From Lentisphaerota bacterium (GTDB taxonomy: Bacteria > Verrucomicrobiota > Kiritimatiellia > CAIQIC01 > Lenti-01): a DNA stretch of 64,000 nucleotides. The notes below the pieces were generated by a model. The model was not told the DNA's origin and did not search any database. It saw nothing but the letters and a program-made list of their open reading frames with translations. The translations under genes were made by a program, and so were the position numbers. The stretch is from contig JAAZBB010000077.1 in NCBI GenBank assembly GCA_012514035.1, positions 33,916 through 97,915 of the forward strand. The letters run 5' to 3'. Below are positions 40,218 through 48,978 of the stretch, piece by piece. The first letter of the stretch is position 1, and each line of letters begins with the position of its first letter.

Positions 40218-41959
40218 TCCCCCCATCCCCACCCGCCTATATCATGACGCAAGAAAATCCAACCGCCACTCCCGACTGGGCCAAGGACGCCATCTGGTAC
40301 CAGGTCTTTCCCGAACGCTTCCGCAACGGTGCGCCGCAATCCGATCCCCGCCCCGAGGATTTCGGCGGCGAGCGCATCTCCGGCTGGCAGGTTTGTCCCT
40401 GGGGCATGGAATGGTACGGACGCGCCGAGTGGGAAAAGCCGCACGCGGCGATCTTCTGGGCCACGGTGTTCCATCGCCGTTTTGGCGGAGACCTCGTCGG
40501 CTTGCGCGACAAACTGCCCTATCTGCAGGAACTCGGCATCAATGCCATCTATCTCAATCCCGTCTTCCAGGCCGCATCCCTCCATAAATATGATGCCACC
40601 TGCTACCACCACATCGATCCCACCCTCGGCCCCGACCGGGAAGGCGATTTGCAGGCCCTCGCGGCCGCCCGGGAAACGGAAGACCCCGCCACCTGGATCT
40701 GGACCGCTGCCGACCGCTTTTTTCTCGACCTCGTAGCCGAAATCCATGCCCGCGGCATGCGCATCATCCTTGACGGCGTCTTCAATCACTCCGGCACCCG
40801 CTGCTTCGCCTTCCAGGATGTCATCCAAAACGGCCCGCAATCGAAATACGCCGACTGGTACCAGATCACGAAATGGAACGATGACGGCACGTTCCGCTAC
40901 GCCGGTTGGGGCGGGCACGGCGGATTGCCCGAATTTGGCCGGACCGGCGACACGCTCCATCCCGGCATCAAGCAGTATCTCTTTGACATCACCCGCCGCT
41001 GGATGGACCCCTCCGGCCAGAACCGGCCGGAGGAAGGCATCGACGGCTGGCGTCTTGACGTTGCCTTTTGCGTGCCCCACGGCTTCTGGCGCGAATGGCA
41101 CGCCCTGGTGCGCACCATCAATCCCGAGGCCTACACCACCGGCGAAATCGTCGGCCCCGCCCAGGAATGGCTCCAGCCCGACGAATTCGCGGCCGTGATG
41201 AACTACGAATGGACCTATCCCACCCTCGCCTTCTTCACGACCAATTCCGCGCATCTGCCGGCCGCACAGTTTCGCGCCCGCATCGATTCCCTGCATGCGC
41301 GCCACGCCCCCGGCACCATCCTGATCCTGCAGAACCTGCTCGATTCACACGATACCGGCCGGATCCTGACGATGCTCGAGAGCGCCTGCCCGCCCCTGAC
41401 CGATTGGGACAGCTATTTCGGCTGGCCCAAGGTGGCCGACAACCCCAATCTGAAAACACACTGCCCCGGCCCTGAGGCCCGGCAGGCGTTGAAACTCGCC
41501 GCCGTCTGGCAGTTTGCCGGCCCCGGCGCGCCGATGCTCTATTACGGAACCGAGGTCGGCATGTGGGGCGCCAACGATCCCTGCTGCCGCCAACCCATGC
41601 TATGGCAGGACATCCCCTGCGAGGACGAAACCCAAGGCTTCCGCGGGCCGCTGCCGCAAGCCAGCCCGCGCACTCCGGACCTGGATCTTTTCGCGTTCTA
41701 CCAGCGTATGATTGCCATCCGGAAAGCCGAACCTGCCCTGCGTCGCGGCTCTTTCCACTGGCTGCCTGCCCCGGACGAGCAGACGCTGGTCTTCCAGCGG
41801 GCGCTCGACGGCGTAACAATCATGTGCGCCATCCACAAGGGCCGCGATGAAATCACCGTCGACCTGCCGCAGCCCGGCTGCGACCTCTGGACCGGCGAGG
41901 ACGTTCCGGCCGGTCCTCTCCGCGTCCCCGCCCACGGGTTCCGGGTCGTGCGGCTATGA
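40214..41959 (+). CDS. Glycoside hydrolase family 13 enzyme (alpha-amylase/neopullulanase-like)
   Basis: The 581-residue protein has the GH13 (beta/alpha)8 regions: AIYLNPVFQAASLHKYD, region I DGVFNHSG (187-194), region II GWRLDVA with nucleophile Asp282, region III TTGEIVG with acid/base Glu311, and region IV LLDSHDT with Asp380. It has no signal peptide, so it is probably a cytoplasmic maltodextrin-degrading or alpha-glucan enzyme. LNPVFQAASLHKYD with a long region-B insert is typical of the neopullulanase/cyclomaltodextrinase subfamilies. I start at 40214 because of the ATGA overlap with the cupin; 40244 is an alternative. It converges with the DUF4230 gene (6 bp overlap of stops). Confidence 0.92.
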   Translation: MIPPSPPAYIMTQENPTATPDWAKDAIWYQVFPERFRNGAPQSDPRPEDFGGERISGWQVCPWGMEWYGRAEWEKPHAAIFWATVFHRRFGGDLVGLRDKLPYLQELGINAIYLNPVFQAASLHKYDATCYHHIDPTLGPDREGDLQALAAARETEDPATWIWTAADRFFLDLVAEIHARGMRIILDGVFNHSGTRCFAFQDVIQNGPQSKYADWYQITKWNDDGTFRYAGWGGHGGLPEFGRTGDTLHPGIKQYLFDITRRWMDPSGQNRPEEGIDGWRLDVAFCVPHGFWREWHALVRTINPEAYTTGEIVGPAQEWLQPDEFAAVMNYEWTYPTLAFFTTNSAHLPAAQFRARIDSLHARHAPGTILILQNLLDSHDTGRILTMLESACPPLTDWDSYFGWPKVADNPNLKTHCPGPEARQALKLAAVWQFAGPGAPMLYYGTEVGMWGANDPCCRQPMLWQDIPCEDETQGFRGPLPQASPRTPDLDLFAFYQRMIAIRKAEPALRRGSFHWLPAPDEQTLVFQRALDGVTIMCAIHKGRDEITVDLPQPGCDLWTGEDVPAGPLRVPAHGFRVVRL

Positions 41960-42655
41960 CGCCGCCGGCGCAGGACTTTCGATCACCTGGGTCTTGCGGG
42001 GCTCCGCGTCGGAGAAATCCACGCGCACGGAAGTCGCGCCGAAGCTTTTGGCCAGCATTTCCATGGTCTGGCGTGCCGAGGTCTGCACCTCGGACCGCAA
42101 GCGCCGGGCGAGGTTCTGCGCGAGGGCCTCGGCCTGGGCCTTGGCTTCCTCCATCAGCTTGTTGCGGTCCACTTCGTTGAACCCGCCGCCGAGGATGCGG
42201 TTGATCACGTCGGGCAGAATGATGGGCAGCAGCTTGCCGCCCTGTTCATCGTAAAAAGTCACGTTGCGCACGTGGACCACGTAGTCGCAGCGCGGCATCA
42301 CCAGCCGGTAGCGGCCAAGCCCTTCCTCCTGCACGGTGAACGCGGAATCGCGCAGATCATACTGGAAATCGATGTCGAACTCGAAGATCATGGCCATCTT
42401 CCGGGAGGTGAAGAGCCATTCGAGGTAGCGCTGGCCCAGATCGCCCAGCAAATGGTCGCGGGCGGTCACGATCTCCTTCGTCACCGCCTTGAAGACCGAC
42501 AGCACGCCGATGGCCTTCAATTCCTCGATCGCCGCCGTGGCGGAAATCTGCAGGCTCCTGCTTCCGGGCTTGCGCCGCCACACCAGTACCAGGCCGGCGA
42601 ACAGCGCCCCGCACAACAGGCTCAATAACACAATGGTGAAGGACTGGCTGATCAT
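41954..42655 (-). CDS. DUF4230-family membrane-anchored protein
   Basis: The 233-residue protein has one N-terminal membrane helix (about 6-26, FTIVLLSLLCGALFAGLVLV) and a DUF4230 domain: GVLSVFKAVTKEIVT, FEFDIDFQYDLRD, RLVMPRCDYVVHVRNVTFYDEQ. A C-terminal coiled helix (NKLMEEAKAQAEALAQNLARR) ends the protein. Family function is unknown; the helix suggests oligomers. It lies 4 bp downstream of the small hypothetical gene, at the end of the minus-strand glycan operon. The ATG at 42655 is the first that places the membrane helix at the N-terminus. Confidence 0.82.
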   Translation of the reverse strand: MISQSFTIVLLSLLCGALFAGLVLVWRRKPGSRSLQISATAAIEELKAIGVLSVFKAVTKEIVTARDHLLGDLGQRYLEWLFTSRKMAMIFEFDIDFQYDLRDSAFTVQEEGLGRYRLVMPRCDYVVHVRNVTFYDEQGGKLLPIILPDVINRILGGGFNEVDRNKLMEEAKAQAEALAQNLARRLRSEVQTSARQTMEMLAKSFGATSVRVDFSDAEPRKTQVIESPAPAAS

Positions 42656-42659
42656 GATT

Positions 42660-43043
42660 TCACCTCGATTCCGCAACCCGCGACGCGACGCTCCGCATCG
42701 GCCGGCAAAACGGCGGCAATCCGATGTCCCGCACCATCCCGGGCGGTACATGATCCACGTCGGGAGTCACCTGCACTTGCAGATAGCGGGCAATGTTGTT
42801 CAAGAACGTCACGGGGGCAAAGGGCTTCGAGCTGGCTTGATACTGGGCAAGCCTTTTCAAGGCCCGCACGGACGCGTACCCGCTCTCCGGCAGCGCCAGA
42901 TGCAGCAACAGGGCTCCGCGAATCGCCTCGGCCGCGGCCTCCCGGCCGATGGCCCCGCGCTTGACCTGGCCCCAGAACTCGTCGAGACGCGGCGGGAAAA
43001 AGGCCAGTTCGTACCAATATTGGAGCTGCTCGCGCGGCGTCAT
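42660..43043 (-). CDS. Small hypothetical protein paired with the nucleotidyltransferase-like gene
   Basis: The 127-residue protein is mostly helical (PREQLQYWYELAFFPPRLDEFW, quoted as QLQYWYELAFF; AIGREAAAEAIRGALLLHLAL) with no recognised domain. The ATG at 43043 overlaps the upstream stop (ATGA), so translation is coupled to the DUF6036-like gene. An alternative start five codons earlier also exists. The pairing of an uncharacterised small protein with a nucleotidyltransferase fold could be a toxin-antitoxin-like module, but no homology supports that yet. Confidence 0.6.
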   Translation of the reverse strand: MTPREQLQYWYELAFFPPRLDEFWGQVKRGAIGREAAAEAIRGALLLHLALPESGYASVRALKRLAQYQASSKPFAPVTFLNNIARYLQVQVTPDVDHVPPGMVRDIGLPPFCRPMRSVASRVAESR

Positions 43044-43594
43044 GCTTCCTTCGTCCATGACTTCATATCCATCGCCAAATTTCCAAGATTTTCGCGCACC
43101 AAGGCATCCTGGCGGAACCCTGCCGGCAAACGCTCGACAGCCTTGACCACATCGTCATGGGTCATTCGTGACTGATGGACCAAATAGCGCACATCGCCTT
43201 GGTCAATCGGATCATAGCGGATCAACTTGCTGGCCACCAGATCGGCGGAGCCAACGGTCTTGACCACGAGGTGACGTCCCTGCCAGAGCGTGATGGTTTC
43301 GGTTGTATGCGGGGCAGCCAAGCAAAGCCTCGCGCCCGATATCCATTCGACGTGTTCCGGCGCGCCTGGATCGATGGGGTTGACCTCCAGGCCGGCCAGC
43401 CGGGAGGCTTGGCAGAATTCATCAAAATCCAGCTTGGAATAGGGTCCGGCCACATCCAGATCCAGGCTGGTCCGGTTTTCTTCATCCAAGAGAATGAACG
43501 CCGCACTGCCGTAAATCAGCAGTTCGGCCGGCTGGGTCAATTGTTGATCCACCCGGGCAAAATAATCAACCAACTGCTGCTTATCCATGCCCAT
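43040..43594 (-). CDS. DUF6036/AbiEii-like nucleotidyltransferase-fold protein
   Basis: The 184-residue protein shows the nucleotidyltransferase core LLIYGSAAFILLDEENRTS followed by LDLDVAG (G-S-x(n)-D-h-D). The C-terminal half resembles the DUF6036/AbiEii group (VGSADLVASKLIRYDPIDQGDVRYL, quoted in part as ADLVASKLIRYDPIDQ-GDVRYL). Members are often toxin-like or of unknown function. It starts 3 bp after the GT4 gene on the same strand and is coupled to the next small gene. A start two codons later (MDKQQ) is possible. Confidence 0.75.
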   Translation of the reverse strand: MGMDKQQLVDYFARVDQQLTQPAELLIYGSAAFILLDEENRTSLDLDVAGPYSKLDFDEFCQASRLAGLEVNPIDPGAPEHVEWISGARLCLAAPHTTETITLWQGRHLVVKTVGSADLVASKLIRYDPIDQGDVRYLVHQSRMTHDDVVKAVERLPAGFRQDALVRENLGNLAMDMKSWTKEA

Positions 43595-43597
43595 GGA

Positions 43598-44836
43598 TTA
43601 TACCCCTTTTCCGGAAATCCACGAGGATTCATTTCCCGCTGCGGCTTGAACCAGGGCCTGCCAGAGGCGGCCGGCGCTGGCCTCCCAGGTGAAGGCGGCC
43701 GCGCGGGCCTGCGCGGCCGCGACGAGCTGCCGGCGTTCCCCAACCGGCAGGGCCAAGGCGTTGCGGAGGGCAGCGGCAAAGTCGATCTCATCACGACCGA
43801 CGGCATAGCATACGGCATCCCGGCCGATTTCGGGGATGGAGCCCTCGGACATTGTCAAAACAGGCGTACCCGCGCACATCGCCTCCAGCACGGGCAGGCC
43901 AAAGCCTTCGTAGAGGGAAGGGAACACGAACCAGTCGGCGGCCTGATAGAGGGCGATCAGCTCGGGCCGGGGCACCTTGGACAAGCGGATCACCCGGCCG
44001 TCAGGCACGGTCCCGAGGGCAGCCGCGACTTCCCGCTCTCCCCGGCGCGCCTGCCCCACCAGTACCAGTCGGTGCGGAATTTCCGCCGAGAGTATCTTGA
44101 ACACCCGCACCAGCAGGGCCACGTTCTTATGAGGATGAGTGTGGGCCACGCAGAGGATATAGGGCCGCCCACGCACCTCCGCCGGGGGCGGTCCGGCCGG
44201 CTCGGCAAAGGCGGGATCCACCCCTTCCGAGGTCACCCTCACCTGCTCAGGACACGCCCCCGTCCATTTGAGGATTTCCCGCCGGGCGAATTCCGACGGG
44301 GCAACCACGGCAACACAATGCCGGACGGACAGCGGGATGAGTACATCCATGGCCCGCCTGGCAAGCCAGGAGACATCCGCCGGAAAGCGTTTGTACTGCA
44401 TGTCGTGAATCGTGACCACCTGCGGGCAGGCACCGCGCAGGGGCGCAGTCTGGCCTGGCGACCACAAGACATCCAGCCCGGCCCGCTTCGCCAGGCCGGG
44501 CAACCGGATTTGCTCCGCCAGGATGCGGGCCGGTCGAGAAGAGGCGCCGACCAGCGGACCAACGACCTCTGCCGTTGGGAATTCGCTCCGCAAGAGGGCA
44601 TCGTTTTCAGCGTTGGAGAACAGAATCAGTTGGGGCCGATCCGGCCGGCGCGCCAATGCCCGCAGGGATTCGAGCAGATAGGTTTCCGAGCCCCCGACCA
44701 CGCTGGGCAGGTAAAACAGGGCGTTAACCCCCAGCCGCAGGGCGGTCTTCCTTTGCACCGATCCGGGAGGCGGGCCGGGTCGGGCCGGGTCAGCATTCCG
44801 ATGCACGAATCCGCGCCTCCAAAATCCCGTCATCAT
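43598..44836 (-). CDS. GT4-family glycosyltransferase
   Basis: The 412-residue GT-B enzyme has the N-terminal acceptor domain with VVGGSETYLLES and IHDMQYKRFP, and the C-terminal donor domain with YILCVAHTHPHKN, VFPSLYEGFGLPVLEAMCAGTPV (E-x7-E motif; quoted in part as SLYEGFGLPVLEAM) and SIPEIGRDAV. It would add a hexose to a surface polysaccharide. Its start codon overlaps the stop of the large membrane protein (ATGA). About 30 residues at the N-terminus are unconserved-looking, so a start nearer residue 33 is possible. Confidence 0.9.
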   Translation of the reverse strand: MMTGFWRRGFVHRNADPARPGPPPGSVQRKTALRLGVNALFYLPSVVGGSETYLLESLRALARRPDRPQLILFSNAENDALLRSEFPTAEVVGPLVGASSRPARILAEQIRLPGLAKRAGLDVLWSPGQTAPLRGACPQVVTIHDMQYKRFPADVSWLARRAMDVLIPLSVRHCVAVVAPSEFARREILKWTGACPEQVRVTSEGVDPAFAEPAGPPPAEVRGRPYILCVAHTHPHKNVALLVRVFKILSAEIPHRLVLVGQARRGEREVAAALGTVPDGRVIRLSKVPRPELIALYQAADWFVFPSLYEGFGLPVLEAMCAGTPVLTMSEGSIPEIGRDAVCYAVGRDEIDFAAALRNALALPVGERRQLVAAAQARAAAFTWEASAGRLWQALVQAAAGNESSWISGKGV

Positions 44837-46956
44837 TCCTCCGGTCGTGAACAGGTCCCGTCCCAGTCATACAGCCGGAACCGGCGTTCCCGCGAGGCCA
44901 CGGCATATTCATCGCCCCGCGCACTATGGATCACCGTGTGGAAGGCATACGACATCTCCACCAATGGAGCATCCGCCCCGCCCAGATCCACCGGATAGAT
45001 GCCCCGTTCCCTGTCCGTACTGGTCAGCCAAAGCACCCGGCGGCCGGTTGTCTCGCGCAGACGCTGCAAGGCGGCCATGAAACGGCGCTGGAATTCAACA
45101 TCCTGGCTTTGCCAGAGCAAACTGCCATTGATCACGTCGCGCCCGCCCGCCAGCAGCAGCGGCGTGCCCCAGCGCGCATCGTCCGCCACCACCACGTCGT
45201 TGGGGGCGATCACTTGTTCCCACGAAGCCCGCACCTGGTTAAATCCGGGGTAATCCCCAACGCGATGCGCGGCCGCGGCAAGCCGACATCCTCCCGCCAA
45301 CGGCGGAACCAAAATCAGCATAACCGCCCACCGCCATCCTCCGCCCCGCTGCTGGACGACCTGGACCATGCGCACAAGGACAAAGGCCTGAAGCCAAGCC
45401 AGCAGCGGCACCCAAAAGACCACGATGCGCCGCAAGGCCCAGGGATAGATTGCGGCAATGCCCGGCTGCAAGCACAGTACGAAGCAAATGAGGCCCAGTC
45501 CCGCCGCCATGATCTGAGTCGGCCGCCAGGCGTCATTCCGTGTCAGAAGAAGCCACGTCCATCCGATGCCAGCCCACGCCATGGCCAACGCCCCCTGGAA
45601 AGGCAGGATATGGAGCAGATAAACCAGTATTCGTCCCCCGGGCAGTCGCCAAGCCGCCTCGATCATGGCCGGCCGCCAAGGTGCAACGGCCGCGCCCAGC
45701 GCCATCCCGGCCAGAATGATCCCCGCCGCGGCGCCAGCGAAACAAATCCAGCGGCCTCCCCGGGCCCGAAGGGCGGCCGGAATCGGCCGCCAAGCCAGGA
45801 TCAGCGCCATGACTGCCAGACCACCTCCGGCACCCCAGATGATGCTTAGCACCTGATCTTTCGCTTCCAGCCGCATCACCGTGATCCCGGCAAAATGCAG
45901 ATTCCAGGCAATGGCCAGGGCGATGGCACCAAATCCAAGTCCGATGCGCGCGATGCGTCCGGGCGTGCGGGCCTGCCCCTCAACATAAGCCGCCACGACC
46001 AACAGAATCCCGGTCAGCACGGCGGCATTAAGATGGTTGATCGTGGCCGCGAACAGGGCGGCCAGCGCGCCCCAAGGCACCCGGATGCCGCGCGCCGCAG
46101 CCGGGACATACATCAAAACCCCGCCCAGCAGGAGCAGCAGATACAGCATTTCCGTGGTGGGCAGGCTTTGATGATACCACCACAAGGGAGAGATCAGCCA
46201 GCAGGCCAGCACTCCCCATCGACGCCAGCCGCCCATTCCGATCGACCCGCACAACGCCAGCATCGGCAGCAGGCCCCACAGGGCGAGGATTGCCGGCAGG
46301 CGGAACAACAGGCCCGGGCCGCCCATACGCAGGAACCAGGCCCCGCACACGGGGGTGAGATGGAAAAAATACAGGGGCAGGGAACCATCCGCGGGCCGAA
46401 TGGGAACCGCCGGGAATATCTCCCGGTACTCGCCTTCCGCGGCGGAAAAGAGTGTCCGCTCCTCTGCCGTCATGGCCGCGTAAATGGAGACTGGCCGGCC
46501 CTGCAATCCGCCATCGCGCGCAATGACCGCCGCATTGTTCTGGTAGATGCCGGGATCCCAGCCCCCCGCCAGCCATTCGGAACGGGGCGACCGCAGAAGC
46601 GGCAGACTGGTCAGAAGCCAAACCAGCGCCAACCCTCCACCGAAGCGCCACAGGGAAAGGTCGGAGATTCTTGCAACCCGGCCTGCGCGGATCCCCCCCG
46701 CCGCAAGAACAATCAACCAGCACACCCAGTCTGAAACCGGTGTCCACACGCCGCACGCGGCCAGGGCGAGGGCCGGCAAAAGATTGAGCAAGAGCCCCGC
46801 CGTCAGGACTTGCCCCAGACGCAGCAGGAAGACTTCCCCGCCGGAATCTGGCCGGAACTCACGTTTCGAAAAGGTCCACAGCCACCCAGCCCCGCAGACC
46901 CGCAGGGCCAGCAGGAAACCACCTGCCACGAGTTCCATGCCCGTGCCTGCCGTCAT
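44833..46956 (-). CDS. Large multi-pass membrane protein, GT39/PMT-like glycosyltransferase family
   Basis: The 707-residue protein has about a dozen hydrophobic helices after the N-terminal MELVAGGFLLALRV. The first periplasmic loop has GGWDPGIYQNNAAVIARDGG, an Asp-containing motif like that of PMT/ArnT-type lipid-linked sugar transferases, then LPLYFFHLTPVCGAW. The C-terminal soluble part (ASWEQVIAPNDVVVADDARW) resembles the periplasmic domain of such enzymes. It probably uses a polyprenyl-phosphate sugar. The gene starts 6 bp after the GT2 gene, which resembles a polyprenyl-phosphate sugar synthase and may supply its donor. Confidence 0.75.
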   Translation of the reverse strand: MTAGTGMELVAGGFLLALRVCGAGWLWTFSKREFRPDSGGEVFLLRLGQVLTAGLLLNLLPALALAACGVWTPVSDWVCWLIVLAAGGIRAGRVARISDLSLWRFGGGLALVWLLTSLPLLRSPRSEWLAGGWDPGIYQNNAAVIARDGGLQGRPVSIYAAMTAEERTLFSAAEGEYREIFPAVPIRPADGSLPLYFFHLTPVCGAWFLRMGGPGLLFRLPAILALWGLLPMLALCGSIGMGGWRRWGVLACWLISPLWWYHQSLPTTEMLYLLLLLGGVLMYVPAAARGIRVPWGALAALFAATINHLNAAVLTGILLVVAAYVEGQARTPGRIARIGLGFGAIALAIAWNLHFAGITVMRLEAKDQVLSIIWGAGGGLAVMALILAWRPIPAALRARGGRWICFAGAAAGIILAGMALGAAVAPWRPAMIEAAWRLPGGRILVYLLHILPFQGALAMAWAGIGWTWLLLTRNDAWRPTQIMAAGLGLICFVLCLQPGIAAIYPWALRRIVVFWVPLLAWLQAFVLVRMVQVVQQRGGGWRWAVMLILVPPLAGGCRLAAAAHRVGDYPGFNQVRASWEQVIAPNDVVVADDARWGTPLLLAGGRDVINGSLLWQSQDVEFQRRFMAALQRLRETTGRRVLWLTSTDRERGIYPVDLGGADAPLVEMSYAFHTVIHSARGDEYAVASRERRFRLYDWDGTCSRPEE

Positions 46957-46962
46957 CTCCGG

Positions 46963-47973
46963 TTACGGCGCCGGGGAACCGGAGCCGGCCGGCGGCCGAG
47001 GGCCAGACCCCAGCAAGCGGCGCACGTCCGCTTCCACCCGGCGAATCCGGAAAAGGGCTTCGTCGGCCGACGTCCGGATGCGATCGAGCATTTCCGCCAC
47101 GATGCCGACGAGGAACACTCCGCCGCCGGCTCCCAGGAAGGCCGCACCCGCGAAGCCCGCCCACTTGTGGGGAAAGAAACCGCCCGTCCGGATCTTGACC
47201 GACAACAGGAACAGCAACAGCAGCATGCCGATCCCGGCCAGCCCGCCGGCAATCTTGGAGAAGAACTTCAGCGGCCGGTAGTCGCGGTAGGTCTTGAGGA
47301 TGATGGACGCCGTGCGCCAGCCGTAGTGAAACAGGTTGCTGGCCACGCGGCTCTTGCCGTGTTCACGCACGCCGCGCACGACGACAGGAACTTCCCGGAT
47401 CGGCACATCGGCAAAGGCCAGAGTCAAGAACACTTCGTGGGTATAGGTGAAGTTCCCGAGCAGGTTCAACCGCAGGTAGGCGTTTTTCGAATAGGCCCGA
47501 AAACCGCAGGAAACGTCGTAAAACCGTTTGTGGGTGATGGAACTGACCCAGCGCGCCATGAAGTCGTTGCCCCAGCGTTTGGCAGGCGGCATCTCCGGCA
47601 CGAGGGCCGGATCCAGGAACCGCGAGGCCGAAACAAAATCGGCCTCCCCGTTCAGGACGGGCGCGATCAGCTTGGGGATGTCGCCAGGATTGAACTGGCC
47701 GTCGGCATCCATCGTGACAATGATGTCGGCATCCAGTTCGGTGGCCTTGGCCAGGCCGGTGCGGAACGCCGCGCCCACACCCCGGTTTTGCGCATGCGAG
47801 ACCACGACGGCCCCGGCCGCCCGTGCCAGCTCCGCCGTCCGGTCCGTCGAACCGTCGTCCACCACCAGCAAAACCACCTCATCCACGCCGGGGATTTGCC
47901 GGGGAATCGAAGCCAGCACGCTCCCGATAGAGGCCTCTTCGTTCAGCGCCGGCATTTGGACCACGAGTTTCAT
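46963..47973 (-). CDS. GT2 glycosyltransferase, polyprenyl-phosphate sugar synthase type
   Basis: The 336-residue protein has the GT-A domain of dolichol-phosphate-mannose synthase or ArnC-like enzymes: VVQMPALNEEASIGSVL, VVDDGSTDRT, VTMDADGQFNPGDIPKL and SCGFRAYSKNAYLRL. Two C-terminal membrane helices (about 255-300) suggest membrane attachment. It would make a polyprenyl-phosphate hexose for the adjacent PMT-like protein. It is the first gene of the minus-strand run ending at DUF4230, divergent from the SDR at 48052. A TATAGTATA tract in the 78 bp between them may be a shared promoter region. Confidence 0.9.
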   Translation of the reverse strand: MKLVVQMPALNEEASIGSVLASIPRQIPGVDEVVLLVVDDGSTDRTAELARAAGAVVVSHAQNRGVGAAFRTGLAKATELDADIIVTMDADGQFNPGDIPKLIAPVLNGEADFVSASRFLDPALVPEMPPAKRWGNDFMARWVSSITHKRFYDVSCGFRAYSKNAYLRLNLLGNFTYTHEVFLTLAFADVPIREVPVVVRGVREHGKSRVASNLFHYGWRTASIILKTYRDYRPLKFFSKIAGGLAGIGMLLLLFLLSVKIRTGGFFPHKWAGFAGAAFLGAGGGVFLVGIVAEMLDRIRTSADEALFRIRRVEADVRRLLGSGPRPPAGSGSPAP

Positions 47974-48051
47974 GCGCCACGCCCCCGCTCAAGTTTTCTA
48001 GCCTTCATGCCACCCTTTATAGTATAGACAGAGCCAACCAAGCAATCCTTC

Positions 48052-48978
48052 ATGGGAACCCACGCGGACAATTCAACCGGGACCGTTCTGGTTACCGGCG
48101 CCTCCGGATTCATCGGCGCCCACCTCTGCCGGCGCCTGCTGGAGCGCGGCCGTCGCGTCGCCGGCGTCAGCCGCCATCACCCCGAGAGTCTCCCGGACGG
48201 CGCGGAGGCCTGCCGCGCCGACCTGACCGTTCCCGGCGAAACCGCCGCGCTGCTGGCCCGCGTGCAGCCGGATTGGATCTTCCATTTGGCCGGCTGCGTC
48301 ACCGGCGGGCGGGGCATGGAGCTGGTGCGCCCGACGTTCGAAGCCAATCTGGCCAGCACCGTGAATCTGATGGAGGCCGCCGCCCGGCAGGGCGGATGCC
48401 AACGCTTTGTCCTGGCCGGCTCCCTGGAGGAGCCCGACACGGTCCAATCGCCGCCCGCCTCCCCCTATGCCGCTTCCAAGGCCGCCGCCACCGCCTACGC
48501 GCGCATGTTTCATTCGCTCTACGATTTTCCCGCCGTGATCGCCCGCATCTTCATGGTGTACGGCCCCGACCAGAAAGACGAAAAGAAGCTGGTTCCGTAT
48601 GTGATTGAGTCGCTGCTGCGCGGTGAATCGCCGCGCCTGAGCAGCGGTGCCCGGCCCGTGGACTGGATCTATGTGGAAGACGTGGTCGATGGCCTGATCC
48701 GGCTGGCCGCGGCCCCGGACCTCGAAGGCCGCACCCTGGACCTCGGCAGCGGCGAGCTGGTCCCGGTGCGCGACGTCGTCGAGCGCATCGCCCGGCTGAC
48801 GGGCTCCGCCGTCCCCCTGCACTTCGATCCCGCCGCCGACCGTCCCATGGAACAGATCCGCACCGCCGACGCGGCACGGACGGAATCCCTCACCGGCTGG
48901 CGGCCCCGCGTCGCCCTGGATGAAGGCCTGCTGGCCACCATCGCCTGGCACCGGCGGCGAATGGCCCCGGAACCGTGA
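48052..48978 (+). CDS. NAD-dependent sugar-nucleotide epimerase/dehydratase (extended SDR)
   Basis: The 308-residue protein has the Rossmann motif TGASGFIGAHL (14-24), LAGCVTGG, the catalytic serine region (LAGSLEEPD) and the YxxxK pair in PYAASKAAAT. The C-terminal part has GARPVDWIYVEDVVDGLI, common in GDP- or UDP-sugar epimerases/dehydratases. The product cannot be read. Its stop overlaps the flippase start (GTGA at 48975), so both are one operon. Confidence 0.88.
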   Translation: MGTHADNSTGTVLVTGASGFIGAHLCRRLLERGRRVAGVSRHHPESLPDGAEACRADLTVPGETAALLARVQPDWIFHLAGCVTGGRGMELVRPTFEANLASTVNLMEAAARQGGCQRFVLAGSLEEPDTVQSPPASPYAASKAAATAYARMFHSLYDFPAVIARIFMVYGPDQKDEKKLVPYVIESLLRGESPRLSSGARPVDWIYVEDVVDGLIRLAAAPDLEGRTLDLGSGELVPVRDVVERIARLTGSAVPLHFDPAADRPMEQIRTADAARTESLTGWRPRVALDEGLLATIAWHRRRMAPEP

